A DNA stretch of 64,000 nucleotides from NCBI GenBank assembly GCA_025612375.1, contig JAAXKN010000001.1, positions 166,669-230,668 of the forward strand. The letters run 5' to 3'. A program made the translations under genes and the position numbers. Within the stretch, counting starts at the first letter, position 1. Each line of letters starts with the position of its first letter. Below, piece after piece: positions 52,859 to 62,909 of the stretch. The notes under the pieces are model-generated. The model was not told the DNA's origin. It worked only from the letters and a program-made list of their open reading frames with translations, and did no database searches. Origin of the DNA: Ignavibacteria bacterium. Its GTDB lineage: Bacteria > Bacteroidota > Ignavibacteria > Ignavibacteriales > SURF-24.

Positions 52859-54319
52859 ATGATTAGTGAACATCCAAGAGTAAGATTTGCTCCCAGCCCC
52901 ACGGGTTATCTTCACGTGGGAGGATTAAGGACTGCTCTTTATAACTATCTTTTTGCAAAAAATCAGAATGGAAAGTTCATTCTAAGAATTGAAGATACCG
53001 ACAGGAACAGATACGTTGAGGGCGCAGTTGAAAACCTGATAAACGTGCTTAAATGGATAGGGCTGGACTATGATGAAGGCCCGCAGAAGGGCGGCGAATA
53101 CGGCCCTTACATGCAGTCGGAGAGACTCGACATATATAAAAAATACGCTGACGAGCTGATTGAAAAAGGTCATGCCTACTACTGCTTCTGCACGCCGGAG
53201 CGCCTGACGGAGCTAAAGGAAGATCAGAGGGCTAAGGGGCTGCAGCCTAAATACGACAAGCACTGCCTCTCGCTTTCCAAAGAGGAAGTTGAAGAAAAAC
53301 TTAAGAGCGGAATGCCTTATGTTGTAAGGCTTAACATTCCTCCTGACCTTAAAGTAGCCTTTGACGACATTGTACGAGGCAGGGTTGAATTTGACAGCAA
53401 CGGAATTGACGACCAGGTACTGATTAAAAGCGACGGGTACCCAACGTACCACATGGCAAACGTGGTTGATGATCACTTTATGAAAATCACACACGTTGTG
53501 CGCGGCGAGGAATGGCTTTCTTCGACACCAAAGCACGTGCTTTTATATGACGCATTCGGCTGGGAAAAGCCGCAGTTTGCACACCTTCCCCTGCTTTTGA
53601 ATCCTGACCGCTCAAAGCTGAGCAAGCGCCAGGGAGACGTTGCAGTAGAAGACTACAGGGCAAAGGGCTACTTAAAAGAGGCGCTTCTTAACTTCGTTGC
53701 CCTCTTAGGCTGGAATGCCGGTGACGACGTGGAATTCTATCATTTAGATGAGATGGTTAAGAAATTCTCTTTAGAAAGAGTAAACAAGTCGGGCGCCGTA
53801 TTTGACCTGGCAAAGCTCAACTGGCTTAACGCCGAGCATTTAAGAAAAATGCCTGAGGCTGACCTGCTAAATCACCTGAAAGAAGAGCTTTCTAATTCAA
53901 AGTTTAAGGATAACACTCTCAGCGACGAATACCTTCTAAAGGTAATTGCAGCGATGAAGGAAAGAGTATCCTTTGTGAAGGAGTTTTTAGAGAAAAGCCC
54001 CTACTTCTTTGAGCGCCCGGAGGGTTATGAGGAAAATGCGGTAAAAAAGAGCTGGAAAGAAAATACTCCGGAACTTTTAGATAAGCTGATTGAGGGCTTT
54101 GAAAGGCTTGACAATCCGAAAAAGGAAGACTACGAAGATGTGCTGCACAAGACAGCCGAAGAGCTTCAGGTTGGAAATGCAAAGCTGATCCATCCTGTGC
54201 GCCTTGCAGTCTCAGGCGTAAGCGCGGGCCCGGGACTTTTTGACATGCTGGATATTCTGGGCAAGGAGGAAACTGTTCTGAGGCTTAAGACGGCAATAGA
54301 GAAAATAAAAATCCAGTAA
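52859..54319 (+). CDS. gltX: Glutamyl-tRNA synthetase
   Basis: The 486-aa class I synthetase has the HIGH-type motif 'RFAPSPTGYLHVGGLRTALY' (9-28) and the KMSKS-type motif 'DRSKLSKRQGD'. Between them is the Cys-containing zinc-finger-like region 'HAYYCFCTPERL', and the anticodon-binding domain follows. It charges tRNA-Glu with glutamate for protein synthesis (and tetrapyrrole synthesis where present). The AGAGG site fits the ATG. glnS follows 82 bases downstream on the same strand, possibly in one transcript. Confidence 0.97.
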   Translation: MISEHPRVRFAPSPTGYLHVGGLRTALYNYLFAKNQNGKFILRIEDTDRNRYVEGAVENLINVLKWIGLDYDEGPQKGGEYGPYMQSERLDIYKKYADELIEKGHAYYCFCTPERLTELKEDQRAKGLQPKYDKHCLSLSKEEVEEKLKSGMPYVVRLNIPPDLKVAFDDIVRGRVEFDSNGIDDQVLIKSDGYPTYHMANVVDDHFMKITHVVRGEEWLSSTPKHVLLYDAFGWEKPQFAHLPLLLNPDRSKLSKRQGDVAVEDYRAKGYLKEALLNFVALLGWNAGDDVEFYHLDEMVKKFSLERVNKSGAVFDLAKLNWLNAEHLRKMPEADLLNHLKEELSNSKFKDNTLSDEYLLKVIAAMKERVSFVKEFLEKSPYFFERPEGYEENAVKKSWKENTPELLDKLIEGFERLDNPKKEDYEDVLHKTAEELQVGNAKLIHPVRLAVSGVSAGPGLFDMLDILGKEETVLRLKTAIEKIKIQ

Positions 54320-54401
54320 GGATCAGGATAATTTGATTCCTTGAATTAAAGGCCTGCAAATTCTTAAATTTAGAGTTACAAATTTTAATAAAACATATTT
54401 T

Positions 54402-56171
54402 ATGGAAGAAAATAAAAACAATATGAACGCCGAAGGCGGAAACGACGCCCCACTGAACGATAAAAAAGTAACTACCGAGGGGGATAAGACTGTTGTAAAC
54501 GGGACTCCTACACAGGATTTTGTAAGAGCCATTATATCAGAGGACTTAAAGACAAACAAGTTTGGAGGAAAGGTTCATACCCGTTTTCCCCCTGAGCCTA
54601 ACGGATATCTTCACATTGGGCACGCAAAGTCAATATGCCTTAATTTTGGGGTAGCCCAGGAATTTGGCGGCCTCTGCAACCTGAGGTTTGATGATACGAA
54701 TCCGAGCAAAGAAGATGTGGAATACGTTGACTCAATTATTGAGGACGTAAAGTGGCTCGGCTTTGACTGGGGTAACCGCATGTTTTACGCTTCTGATTAT
54801 TTTGACCAGCTTCACGCCTATGCAGTTGAACTCATAAAACAAGGCAAGGCTTTCGTCTGCGACCTGAATGCGCAGCAGCTGAGGGAGTACAGAGGCACTC
54901 TTACAGAGCCGGGGAAAAACAGCCCCTACCGCGACCGCACAGTCGAGGAGAACCTGGACTTATTTGAGCGCATGAGACATGGTGAATTCCCTGACGGCAG
55001 CCGTACGCTCAGAGCAAAGATAGACATGGCTTCTCCTAACCTTAACTTGCGTGACCCTGTAATCTACAGAATTTTAAGAGCCACGCATCACCGCACAGGA
55101 GACAAGTGGTGCATTTACCCGATGTACGACTTTGCACACGGGCTTTCCGACTCTGTGGAAGGGATTACGCATTCAATCTGCACGCTTGAATTTGAGGCCC
55201 ACCGTCCCTTGTACGACTGGTTCTTAGATGAGCTTGAGGTTTATCACCCTCAGCAGGTTGAGTTTGCAAGGCTGAACCTGAACTACACAGTTATGAGCAA
55301 GCGCAAGCTTCTGCAGCTCGTACAGGAAGGGTTCGTCTCGGGCTGGGATGACCCCAGAATGCCGACCATCTCGGGCCTAAGGAGGCGCGGTTACACGCCT
55401 GAATCCATACGCAGTTTCAGCGAGAAAGTAGGCGTGGCAAAAAGGGAGAACACGATTAACGTAGCCCTGTTGGAACACAGCATCCGCGAGGACCTGAATA
55501 AAAGAGCGCAGAGAGTTATGGCGGTCTTAAATCCTCTGAAGCTTATAATTGACAATTATCCCGAAGGACAGACCGAAGAGCTTGAAGCCATTAATAACCC
55601 CGAGGATGCTTCAATGGGAACGAGGAATATCCCCTTCTCGAAGGAATTATTCATTGAGCAGGACGATTTCCGCGAGGAGCCTCCGAAGAAATTCCACAGG
55701 CTTTTCCCGGGTAACGAGGTACGCCTCAGATATGCATACATCATAAAATGCACAGACGTGGTAAAGGACGAGGCGACGGGTGAGGTTAAGGAAGTGCACG
55801 CAATTTATTATCCTGAAACCAGGAGCGGAAGCGACCAGAGCGGAAAGAAAGTTAAAGGCACGATACACTGGGTATCGGCTTTACACGCACTTAAGGCCGA
55901 AGTAAGGCTTTACGACCGCCTCTTTAAGGTTGAAGACCCATCGGTTGAAAAGGAAGGCTCCGACTGGAAGAGCAATCTGAATCCCGATTCGCTTCAGGTA
56001 TTGACTTCAGCTCTTGTTGAGCCGAGCCTTAAGAATGCACCCAGAGGCTCAAAGTATCAGTTTGAGCGCCAGGGTTATTTCTGCGTGGATCCTGACTCAA
56101 CGGTTGAAAAGCTTGTCTTTAACCGCACCGTTGCGCTTAAGGACTCTTGGGCAAAGATAGAAAACAAGTAG
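54402..56171 (+). CDS. glnS: Glutaminyl-tRNA synthetase
   Basis: The 589-aa synthetase has '[20 protein letters not shown]' (HIGH motif) and '[14 protein letters not shown]' (KMSKS-type), and the two beta-barrel anticodon domains of GlnRS ('[15 protein letters not shown]', '[20 protein letters not shown]'). A hydrophilic N-terminal extension of about 38 residues precedes '[13 protein letters not shown]'. With glnS present, tRNA-Gln can be charged directly and the GatCAB amidation route is not required for it. Bacterial glnS is generally thought to derive from eukaryotes by transfer. A strong terminator follows. Confidence 0.97.
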   Translation: MEENKNNMNAEGGNDAPLNDKKVTTEGDKTVVNGTPTQDFVRAIISEDLKTNKFGGKVHTRFPPEPNGYLHIGHAKSICLNFGVAQEFGGLCNLRFDDTNPSKEDVEYVDSIIEDVKWLGFDWGNRMFYASDYFDQLHAYAVELIKQGKAFVCDLNAQQLREYRGTLTEPGKNSPYRDRTVEENLDLFERMRHGEFPDGSRTLRAKIDMASPNLNLRDPVIYRILRATHHRTGDKWCIYPMYDFAHGLSDSVEGITHSICTLEFEAHRPLYDWFLDELEVYHPQQVEFARLNLNYTVMSKRKLLQLVQEGFVSGWDDPRMPTISGLRRRGYTPESIRSFSEKVGVAKRENTINVALLEHSIREDLNKRAQRVMAVLNPLKLIIDNYPEGQTEELEAINNPEDASMGTRNIPFSKELFIEQDDFREEPPKKFHRLFPGNEVRLRYAYIIKCTDVVKDEATGEVKEVHAIYYPETRSGSDQSGKKVKGTIHWVSALHALKAEVRLYDRLFKVEDPSVEKEGSDWKSNLNPDSLQVLTSALVEPSLKNAPRGSKYQFERQGYFCVDPDSTVEKLVFNRTVALKDSWAKIENK

Positions 56172-56198
56172 TTGCCTTTTTAAGGCTTTTAGTTTAAG

Positions 56199-56232
56199 GG
56201 CGGGAAAAAGGAGATCTTTTCCCGCCTTTTTT
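56199..56232 (+). terminator. Rho-independent terminator after glnS
   Basis: GGCGGGAAAA (56199-56208) pairs with TTTTCCCGCC (56217-56226), followed by TTTTTT. It begins 28 bases after the glnS stop codon. Confidence 0.92.
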
Positions 56233-56488
56233 ATTTTCCGCACGGTACTCACTTTTTGACTAACAAAAACTCTTGCTACTATAGGAAAAATGAGTAAATT
56301 AAAAACCATCATATCTTCTTAAACCAGCACTGTAATGGTACTGAAAAATGAAGCCGGGGCCTTTCAGTACTCCTATTTTCTCATTTCAAGGGCAGCGTTT
56401 GCGATTGCCCGCAATGTAATAACATATATTTTCACACAGTTAGAACGCCGCAGGCCTAAAACCTCCGGCAAAAGAAAGTGAGTACAAT
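56233..56488. other. Intergenic region with one inverted repeat
   Basis: No gene is visible. A perfect nine-base inverted repeat, GTACTGAAA (56338-56346) and TTTCAGTAC (56362-56370), encloses a GC-rich loop and is followed by pyrimidine-rich TCCTATTTTCTC. It could be a terminator or a leader hairpin for the downstream AhpD-like gene, whose start is 118 bases further on. Confidence 0.45.
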
Positions 56489-56890
56489 ATGGAGCGTAAG
56501 CAAGTATATAAAGAAGTAGAGGAAATTTTCGGAGCAGTTCCGTCTTTTATTAAAACTCTGCCGGACCAGACAATAGGCAGCGAATGGGATCTGTTTAAGA
56601 AACTTCAGATAGATGACGGCCCTATTCCCCAGAAATACAGGGAGCTTATAGGTTTAGGGATTGCAGCCGTGACAAAATGCCGCTACTGCGCATATTATCA
56701 CACGGCAGCAGCAAAACTCTTCGGCGCCACAGATGAAGAGATCCAGTTTGCGGTACACTATGCAAAGTCTTCAGCCGGCTGGAGCGCATACCTGAACGGA
56801 CTGCAGATGCCGTTTGAAGAGTTCAAGCAGGAAATTGACAAAGCAGTTGAATTTGCCCGTTCTCAGACACCTCAGACAGAAATGATTTAA
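56489..56890 (+). CDS. Carboxymuconolactone decarboxylase/AhpD-like protein
   Basis: The 133-aa helical protein carries the AhpD-type redox motif 'TKCRYCAYYHTAAA', with Cys64, Cys67 and His71 spaced as C-x2-C-x3-H. In AhpD these residues relay electrons to a peroxiredoxin; other members of this family have unclear roles. The paired cysteines suggest the redox branch over true carboxymuconolactone decarboxylase, whose substrate pathway is absent here. It is a single gene with its own terminator. Confidence 0.87.
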   Translation: MERKQVYKEVEEIFGAVPSFIKTLPDQTIGSEWDLFKKLQIDDGPIPQKYRELIGLGIAAVTKCRYCAYYHTAAAKLFGATDEEIQFAVHYAKSSAGWSAYLNGLQMPFEEFKQEIDKAVEFARSQTPQTEMI

Positions 56891-56901
56891 TGACCCATAT
56901 C

Positions 56902-56929
56902 AGGGCATCCCTCAGGATGCCCTTCTTTT
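56902..56929 (+). terminator. Rho-independent terminator after the AhpD-like gene
   Basis: AGGGCATCC (56902-56910) pairs perfectly with GGATGCCCT (56915-56923) across a four-base loop, followed by TCTTTTC. It begins 12 bases after the stop codon. Confidence 0.88.
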
Positions 56930-57071
56930 CCATAAAACACATCTTTCAGGCTCATTTTTTAACGATTTTTCAGATAATCATAAGATATTTTGTGCGATTT
57001 TTATTAATTTTATTCCCATCTTTTTCAACTGAAAAGAAGTTGAATTCCCCTAAAGTTATTTTGAGGTAAAA

Positions 57072-57740
57072 ATGGAAGTTTTGGAAAAACTTGCCGAATG
57101 TGTTGAAATAGGAAAAGCCGATGAAAAGACCTCTTTTCTGCCCGCGCTTATTGGACAGAAAGGGGCCTCTGAACTGACCCGCGAAGCCCTTGAGATGGGC
57201 CTTACACCAGGAGAGATCCTTTCAGACGGACTTATTACAGGTATGAACAGAATAGGCGAAAAGTTCGCCTCGGGCAAGGTTTACATTCCCAACCTGCTTA
57301 TTTCGGCTAAAGCAATGAAGGCTGCAATGGAACACCTTGTCCCCTATTTCGAACGTGGAGACGCACAATATAAAGGAACATTTGTTATTGGTACAGTACA
57401 GGGCGATATGCACGACATAGGAAAAAACATTGTAAAGATGGTGCTTCAGGGAGGCGGATGGAACGTTGTTGACCTTGGGACCAACACCTCCATAGACAAG
57501 TTCCTGGAAGCAATTGAAAAAAATGAGGCCAAAATGGCAGGCCTGAGCGCTTTACTTACTACAACGATGCTGAACATGGGAAAGATCACTGAAGAAATTA
57601 AGAAGAGGTTCAGTGACGTGAAGGTCTTTGTCGGAGGAGCCCCGCTTTCAAAGGACTACAATGATAAAATCGGAGCCGACGGATATTTCAAGGATCCACA
57701 CGGCCTTGCAAAGCACCTGGACTTACTCTTAAACGCATAA
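57072..57740 (+). CDS. Corrinoid (B12-binding) protein of a methyltransferase system
   Basis: The 222-aa protein has a helical N-terminal cap domain (1-90) and a Rossmann-like cobalamin-binding domain with 'GDMHDIGKNIVKMVL' (Asp112, His114, Gly117, the DxHxxG motif whose His binds cobalt), then 'GLSALLTTTM' and 'VFVGGAPLS'. This is the MtbC/MttC/MetH-type corrinoid carrier that accepts a methyl group from a substrate methyltransferase and gives it to a second one. It lies 18 bases before a UroD-family methyltransferase gene, so the two form a unit. GAGGTAAAA precedes the ATG. Confidence 0.93.
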   Translation: MEVLEKLAECVEIGKADEKTSFLPALIGQKGASELTREALEMGLTPGEILSDGLITGMNRIGEKFASGKVYIPNLLISAKAMKAAMEHLVPYFERGDAQYKGTFVIGTVQGDMHDIGKNIVKMVLQGGGWNVVDLGTNTSIDKFLEAIEKNEAKMAGLSALLTTTMLNMGKITEEIKKRFSDVKVFVGGAPLSKDYNDKIGADGYFKDPHGLAKHLDLLLNA

Positions 57741-57758
57741 CTCAACCGGAAGCTATAA

Positions 57759-58784
57759 ATGAAACCTGATATTGATAATTTTATAAAAACGCTGCGCGGC
57801 GGAAAAGGAACCCACGTCCCTGTCTGTGAACTGGGAGTGCATCCTATAGTAAAAAAGAGGTTTATAGGTCGCGACGTCTTAACGCTTGAGGATGACATTG
57901 AATTCTGGCGCAAGGCAGGATATGATTACGTAAAAATCCAGCCGACAGCCGATTTTAACCCGATGAAGATCGGGGCCAGCAATAACCTGACTTTCAACGA
58001 AGACGGCACCATGAGAATTAAATGGGCCTCTGAATCTGAAGGCGTTATCTCAGGCTGGGAGACATTTGAACAGTACAAGTTTCCGGAAAAGGAGGATTTT
58101 GACTATTCAAAGTTTGAAAGAGTGCGTAAACTCCTGCCCGAAGGGATGGGTGTAATCGGGCAGTACGGCGACATTTTTACAATGACGTGGGAAATGATGG
58201 GTTTTGAAGGCTTTTCAATGGCCTTATTTGAGAACCCGGAACTCATTGACGCCCTTAACAACAGGCTGGGAAGCCTGGTGCTCAGCATGTTCGAGTATTT
58301 TGCCCAGAGCGACGCCGTGGATGTAATCTGGTACACGGACGACATTGCATACACGAACGGCCTTTTAATGGGGCCTGAAGTGCTGGACAGGTATTTTTTC
58401 CCATGGCTTAAGAAAATAGGCGACCTGGCAAAAAAATACAATAAGCCTCTTATGTATCACACAGACGGAATACTGTGGGATGTGTTCGACAGGATAGTTG
58501 ACTGCGGCGTAAACGCCCTGCACCCCATTGAGCCAAAGGCTATGGACATAAAGGACGTAAAGAAAAAGTACGGTGAGAAACTCTGCTTAATCGGGCACGT
58601 TGACGTGGACCTTATCTGCCGCGGCACAAAGGAAGAGATAAGGCAGAAGGTAAAGGAAAACGTTGAGAATGCGGCCTATAATGGAGGCTACTGCATCGGA
58701 AGCGGAAACAGCATACCGGAATATGTTAACTATGATAACTACATTGCGCTGCTTGAGGCAGCCAGGGAGTTCGGCGTTTACTAG
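57759..58784 (+). CDS. UroD-family (MtaA/CmuA-like) methyltransferase
   Basis: The 341-aa TIM-barrel protein belongs to the uroporphyrinogen decarboxylase superfamily but lacks the N-terminal Arg-rich substrate motif of true HemE. It has a probable zinc site, 'MYHTDGILWDVFDRIVDCGV' (His) and 'GGYCIGSGNSIPEYV' (Cys), as in MtaA and other corrinoid-protein methyltransferases. Together with the adjacent corrinoid protein it would move a methyl group to or from a small substrate such as a methoxylated compound or a thiol. No separate substrate-specific methyltransferase or reductive activase (RamA-like) is seen nearby, so the system may be incomplete here or rely on genes elsewhere. Confidence 0.85.
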   Translation: MKPDIDNFIKTLRGGKGTHVPVCELGVHPIVKKRFIGRDVLTLEDDIEFWRKAGYDYVKIQPTADFNPMKIGASNNLTFNEDGTMRIKWASESEGVISGWETFEQYKFPEKEDFDYSKFERVRKLLPEGMGVIGQYGDIFTMTWEMMGFEGFSMALFENPELIDALNNRLGSLVLSMFEYFAQSDAVDVIWYTDDIAYTNGLLMGPEVLDRYFFPWLKKIGDLAKKYNKPLMYHTDGILWDVFDRIVDCGVNALHPIEPKAMDIKDVKKKYGEKLCLIGHVDVDLICRGTKEEIRQKVKENVENAAYNGGYCIGSGNSIPEYVNYDNYIALLEAAREFGVY

Positions 58785-58825
58785 CGGTCTTTACAAATTA
58801 TTCTCAGGCAATAGTACTTTTTATT

Positions 58826-60055
58826 TTATTCTTCTTCAGTAATTACCGTTACCCTTACGAGCTCAATCCTCTTGTTTGTGGATCTGATGATGAGGATTTT
58901 ATACCTCTCAATTGTGAGGTTCTCACCCTGCTGGGGTATTCTTCCTATGTGTGAAGTAATATAGCCGCCAATTGTGGCGTAGCTGCCTTCGGGTATATTC
59001 AGGTTAAGCTGGTCGTTAATATAGTCAATTTCCACCTTCCCGCCGATCAGGTAAGTATTCTCCCCCACATTGCGGCATATCTCGTCATCGGTATCGTATT
59101 CATCCCTGATCTCGCCCAGGAGTTCTTCAATTATGTCTTCCATCGTAAGTATGCCTGCTGTTCCGCCAAATTCATCCACGGCAACGGCAAAGGATACCCG
59201 TTTTGTGGAGAACTCCCTCAGCATTTCAGTACTCTTCTTTGTATCGGGCACGAATATGACAGGGCGCATTACGGCCGCAAGGTTTTGTGGATTCTTGAAC
59301 AGGTCGTAAGCCAGGACGACACCTTTTATGTTATCCAGGTTCTCTTCGTAAACGGGAATCTTAGAGTAACCTGATTCAATAAAGACCTGCAGGACTTCGT
59401 CCAGCGTGCTTGAGATCTCCACGCCTACTATGTCCGTACGGGGTCTCATAACCTCATAGACCCTTTGGTCGCCAAGTTCAATTATTCTTGTCAGTATGTC
59501 CGTTTCACTTTCATTAACCAGTCCCGCCTCCTGGCTTTCCTTAACGAGCATCTGAATTTCCTCGCGGCTAAAGAGCATATTAATGCTTTCCTCGCGGAGG
59601 TTCTCGCCGCGGGAGAAGAATTTTGAAACAAGAGAAGTCAATCTTACAACCGGGTACAAAATAAAAGAAACGGCTCTTACCGGAACAATTGTAACCATAA
59701 GAACGCGGTCTGCCATTTCCCTGGCCAGGTACTTGGGGAGGAGTTCACCAAAAAAGAGCAGGACCGAGGTGGATATGAAAAGAATGCCCAGGTCGGACAG
59801 GTGGAAATAATACCCCAGGAAAAGCGTTATTACGGAGGCAAAAGTTATGTTTACAATGTTGTTGCCGATTAAGATCGTAGAGAAGAACATCTGCGAAGAG
59901 TTGAAAAAATACAAGGCCGTTTTGCCCGCGAGGTTATTTTTCCTGGCTTTTATTTCAAACTTTATTTTGTTTGCAACAACAAAAGCAAATTCCGCCGATG
60001 AGAAAAATGCGCTTAAAACAATTAGCAATATAAGTACTGTAAGCTGCCAGATCAT
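58826..60055 (-). CDS. CNNM/CorC-type membrane protein with DUF21, CBS pair and CorC domain
   Basis: The 409-aa protein starts with the DUF21 membrane domain of about four helices (1-140), then a tandem CBS domain ('EVMRPRTDIVGVEISSTLDE', 'SGYSKIPVYEENLDNIKGVV', about 200-320) and a CorC/HlyC C-terminal domain ('TYLIGGKVEIDYINDQLNLN', 330-405). Proteins of this architecture were called hemolysins; many are now linked to Mg2+/Co2+ efflux (CorB/CNNM). Nucleotide binding by the CBS pair probably gates transport. It starts 24 bases after the stop of the prenyltransferase gene. Confidence 0.9.
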   Translation of the reverse strand: MIWQLTVLILLIVLSAFFSSAEFAFVVANKIKFEIKARKNNLAGKTALYFFNSSQMFFSTILIGNNIVNITFASVITLFLGYYFHLSDLGILFISTSVLLFFGELLPKYLAREMADRVLMVTIVPVRAVSFILYPVVRLTSLVSKFFSRGENLREESINMLFSREEIQMLVKESQEAGLVNESETDILTRIIELGDQRVYEVMRPRTDIVGVEISSTLDEVLQVFIESGYSKIPVYEENLDNIKGVVLAYDLFKNPQNLAAVMRPVIFVPDTKKSTEMLREFSTKRVSFAVAVDEFGGTAGILTMEDIIEELLGEIRDEYDTDDEICRNVGENTYLIGGKVEIDYINDQLNLNIPEGSYATIGGYITSHIGRIPQQGENLTIERYKILIIRSTNKRIELVRVTVITEEE

Positions 60056-60079
60056 ATAAAATTTAACGTTTTCCTCTTA

Positions 60080-60994
60080 TTAAAAATAAACTATATAAAT
60101 TGCCGTTAAGACGTAAAGGATTATGTTTACAATCATAGGGATGTCGGTCATCATTACTTCTGTTGCGTTTTCCCCCTTGCTTTTCTTATAAACAAGATAC
60201 ATAAATCTGAAGATCCCGAAAACAACAAAAATCGTCGTATAGACGAGGTTCTCGCTGTGAAGGTAGCTTATAGTTCTTTCAGATACAGAATAAAGGGCGT
60301 AGCAGATTATGACTCCGGCAGCAGAAATTGTTGCCATCTGTTCTGTAAAGCTGATAGAGTATTCAGACAAGACTTTCCTTGTACTTCCCCCTTCCAACGG
60401 GTTCAATCCGAGCTCGGAGCGGCGTTTCATAATTGCAAGGAAGAGTGATATAAAAAGTGTCGTTAGTATAAGCCAGCTTGAAACATAGACTGATATCACA
60501 TATGCTCCTGCCAGCACTCTCAGCATAAATCCCGCAGCAATGCTCATAATATCGATTATAACGAGGTGCTTTAATATGACGGAATATAAAACATTAAGAG
60601 CAATATAGCCTATGAGGGCAAGAATAAAAGTAAAGTCAAGCCTATAGGAAAGCGTAAAAATGCCGATGGCAAGCAGCAAAATTGTTACAAAGGCACTTCT
60701 TTCCGAGATCTGGCCGCTTGCAATAGGCCGGGATTTTTTCTGCGGGTGCAGCCTGTCGCTTTCAACGTCAAAAAGGTCATTCATTACGTATACGGCGCTA
60801 GAGGTAAGGCAGAAAGCCAGGAATCCAAGAAGCACAAGGAGGAAGTAGTTCTCGTGGAAAAGGTTCTTGGAGAACAGGAGCGGGACAAAAACGAAGAGGT
60901 TTTTAATCCACTGTGTAACACGCAAAAGTCTCAGGTAGTTAGCCACCTGTGTCCATAGAGTATTAGAATAAACAATATCTGCAGATTGCCCCAT
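60080..60994 (-). CDS. UbiA-family prenyltransferase, decaprenyl-phosphate phosphoribosyltransferase-like
   Basis: The 304-aa protein has about nine membrane helices and both Asp-rich motifs of the UbiA family: 'NDLFDVESDRLHPQKKSRPI' and the second near 'LLTTLFISLFLAIMKRRSEL'. 'RVTQWIKNLFVFVPLLFSK' at the start and 'RLHPQKKSRPIASG' are typical of the decaprenyl-phosphate phosphoribosyltransferase subgroup, which makes the precursor of decaprenylphosphoryl-arabinose in actinobacteria. In other phyla the product is less clear, and a polyprenyl-phosphate sugar is only likely. Confidence 0.87.
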   Translation of the reverse strand: MGQSADIVYSNTLWTQVANYLRLLRVTQWIKNLFVFVPLLFSKNLFHENYFLLVLLGFLAFCLTSSAVYVMNDLFDVESDRLHPQKKSRPIASGQISERSAFVTILLLAIGIFTLSYRLDFTFILALIGYIALNVLYSVILKHLVIIDIMSIAAGFMLRVLAGAYVISVYVSSWLILTTLFISLFLAIMKRRSELGLNPLEGGSTRKVLSEYSISFTEQMATISAAGVIICYALYSVSERTISYLHSENLVYTTIFVVFGIFRFMYLVYKKSKGENATEVMMTDIPMIVNIILYVLTAIYIVYF

Positions 60995-61096
60995 TTTTGC
61001 CCGAGTTTTAATTATTTCCTTTATTTACAGATAAAATATATGGTTTTTATAAGCTTTTCGCAAAACGGGCGGGGCACAAATCATTGAAATACATGG

Positions 61097-61126
61097 TACG
61101 GCTCTGCCGCTTTAGGCAGAGCCGTA
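61097..61126 (-). terminator. Strong hairpin after the mutase gene
   Basis: A perfect 12-base stem (61097-61108 with 61115-61126, six-base loop) lies 11 bases after the methylmalonyl-CoA mutase stop codon. No clear T-run follows on the minus strand, so it may be a rho-independent terminator of weak type or an mRNA-stabilising hairpin. Confidence 0.6.
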
Positions 61127-61136
61127 ATAAAAGTAA

Positions 61137-62789
61137 TCAGAATACCGCAACTTCTTCGTATATGCCGAAGTTTTTTTTAAGCACATGGACCATCTCGCCA
61201 AGTGTGACGTAGTTTTCTGAGGCTTTAATGAAAACGGGCATAAGGTTACGGCCGTCAATGGCAGCCTGTGCTATCTCTTTAAGGGATTCATCCACTTTCT
61301 CCTGGTTTCTGGACTGCCTGAGTTCCGAGAGCCTCCGGATCTGTTTTTTCTCAACTTCAGGTGAAATTGTAAGGATCGGGATATCTATTTTCGCCTCTTC
61401 CTCAACAAATTCATTTACACCTACAATAAACTTTTCCTTCCTTTCCAGCTCAAGCTGGTAGCGGTAGGCACTGTCGGCAATCTCCTTCTGGAAATAACCA
61501 GCCTCAATTGCGCCTATGACGCCGCCGAAGGCATCGATGCGTTCAAAGATCTCATTTGCCTTCTTTTCCATCTTGTCCGTAAGGGCTTCAACGTAGTAGC
61601 TTCCGCCAAGGGGATCCACGGTATTAATAACGCCCGTTTCATAGGCAATTAGCTGCTGAGTCCTGAGGGCAATTTTAACGGCTTTTTCGCTTGGGAGGGC
61701 CAGTGTCTCATCCATTGAGTTCGTGTGGAGCGACTGTGTTCCGCCAAGCACGCCTGCTAAAGCCTGGAAGGCTGTTCTTACAATATTGTTTTCAGGCTGC
61801 TGTGCCGTAAGTGTTACACCTGCGGTTTGTGTATGGAAGCGGAGCCACCAGCTTCTGGGATTTTTTGCTCCGTACTTCTCCTTCATTCTTTTTGCATATA
61901 TCCTGCGCGCCGCGCGGTACTTTGCAATCTCTTCAAAAAAGTCGAGGTGTGAGTTAAAGAAGAAAGAAATTCTGGGGGCAAATTCATCAACGTCCATTCC
62001 CCTTTCGATGCAGGCTTCAATGTAGGCAAAGCCGTCGGCCAGAGTAAAAGCCAGCTCCTGCACGGCTGTTGAACCGGCCTCTCTTATATGGTAGCCGCTG
62101 ACGGAAACAGGGTTCCACTGCGGGACTTCATTGGTGCAGTATTCAATCATATCCGTAATAATTCTCATTGAGGGTTTGGGAGGATAAATAAACTCCTTCT
62201 GGGCTATGTACTCTTTCAGAATATCGTTCTGCAGTGTGCCGCGAAGCTCCTTAAAATCGATCCCCTGCTTTTTGGCTACAGCCAGGTAGAAGGCAAATAT
62301 CATAGCCGCAGGTGAATTTATGGTCATTGATGTTGAAACCTTATTAAGCGGGATATTCTTAAAAAGGGTTTCCATATCTTCAAGCGAAGAGACTGCGACG
62401 CCGCAGATGCCTACTTCGCCCTGGCTTAAGGGGGCATCCGAATCCCAGCCCATGAGTGTAGGAAGGTCAAAAGCTACGGAAAGCCCCGTCTGTCCGTGAC
62501 TTAAGAGATAGTGGAATCTTTCGTTTGTATCCTCCGGAGTTCCGAAGCCTGCGAACTGTCTCATTGTCCAGATCTTTCCCCTGTAGCCGTTGGCATGGAT
62601 TCCTCTTGTGTAAGGATACTCGCCCGGGAAGCCCAGGTCGCGCATATAGTCCTGGCCTTCAAGGTCTTTTGGTGTATAGAGAACGTTAACGGGTTCACCG
62701 CTTACTGATGTGTATTTCATACCTGTATTTTTAGCCTTTTGGGCCTTTTCCAGGTACTGTTCCATCGCTTTTTTAAAGTCTTGGTTCAT
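61137..62789 (-). CDS. Methylmalonyl-CoA mutase large subunit (split type)
   Basis: From ATG 62789 (GAGGG before it) the product is 550 aa; the frame is open 90 codons further but that part overlaps the repeat-rich region and does not resemble the family. Motifs include '[20 protein letters not shown]', '[20 protein letters not shown]' and '[19 protein letters not shown]', the substrate-binding TIM barrel. No B12-binding DxHxxG domain follows, so this is the two-protein form in which a separate small cobalamin subunit (about 130-140 aa) completes the enzyme; it is not in this window. The enzyme converts succinyl-CoA and methylmalonyl-CoA in the propionate pathway, though isobutyryl-CoA or ethylmalonyl-CoA mutase relatives cannot be excluded. 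Confidence 0.92.
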   Translation of the reverse strand: MNQDFKKAMEQYLEKAQKAKNTGMKYTSVSGEPVNVLYTPKDLEGQDYMRDLGFPGEYPYTRGIHANGYRGKIWTMRQFAGFGTPEDTNERFHYLLSHGQTGLSVAFDLPTLMGWDSDAPLSQGEVGICGVAVSSLEDMETLFKNIPLNKVSTSMTINSPAAMIFAFYLAVAKKQGIDFKELRGTLQNDILKEYIAQKEFIYPPKPSMRIITDMIEYCTNEVPQWNPVSVSGYHIREAGSTAVQELAFTLADGFAYIEACIERGMDVDEFAPRISFFFNSHLDFFEEIAKYRAARRIYAKRMKEKYGAKNPRSWWLRFHTQTAGVTLTAQQPENNIVRTAFQALAGVLGGTQSLHTNSMDETLALPSEKAVKIALRTQQLIAYETGVINTVDPLGGSYYVEALTDKMEKKANEIFERIDAFGGVIGAIEAGYFQKEIADSAYRYQLELERKEKFIVGVNEFVEEEAKIDIPILTISPEVEKKQIRRLSELRQSRNQEKVDESLKEIAQAAIDGRNLMPVFIKASENYVTLGEMVHVLKKNFGIYEEVAVF

Positions 62790-62909
62790 TATTACCCTCT
62801 GAATTTCTTGTATTATTAAAAATACATAATGTCGTGAATATATAAAAGTTGAAAAAGGAGAAGATGTGGGATTATAGAGCCGGCGTGGGATATTAGAGTG
62901 AATCAATCT

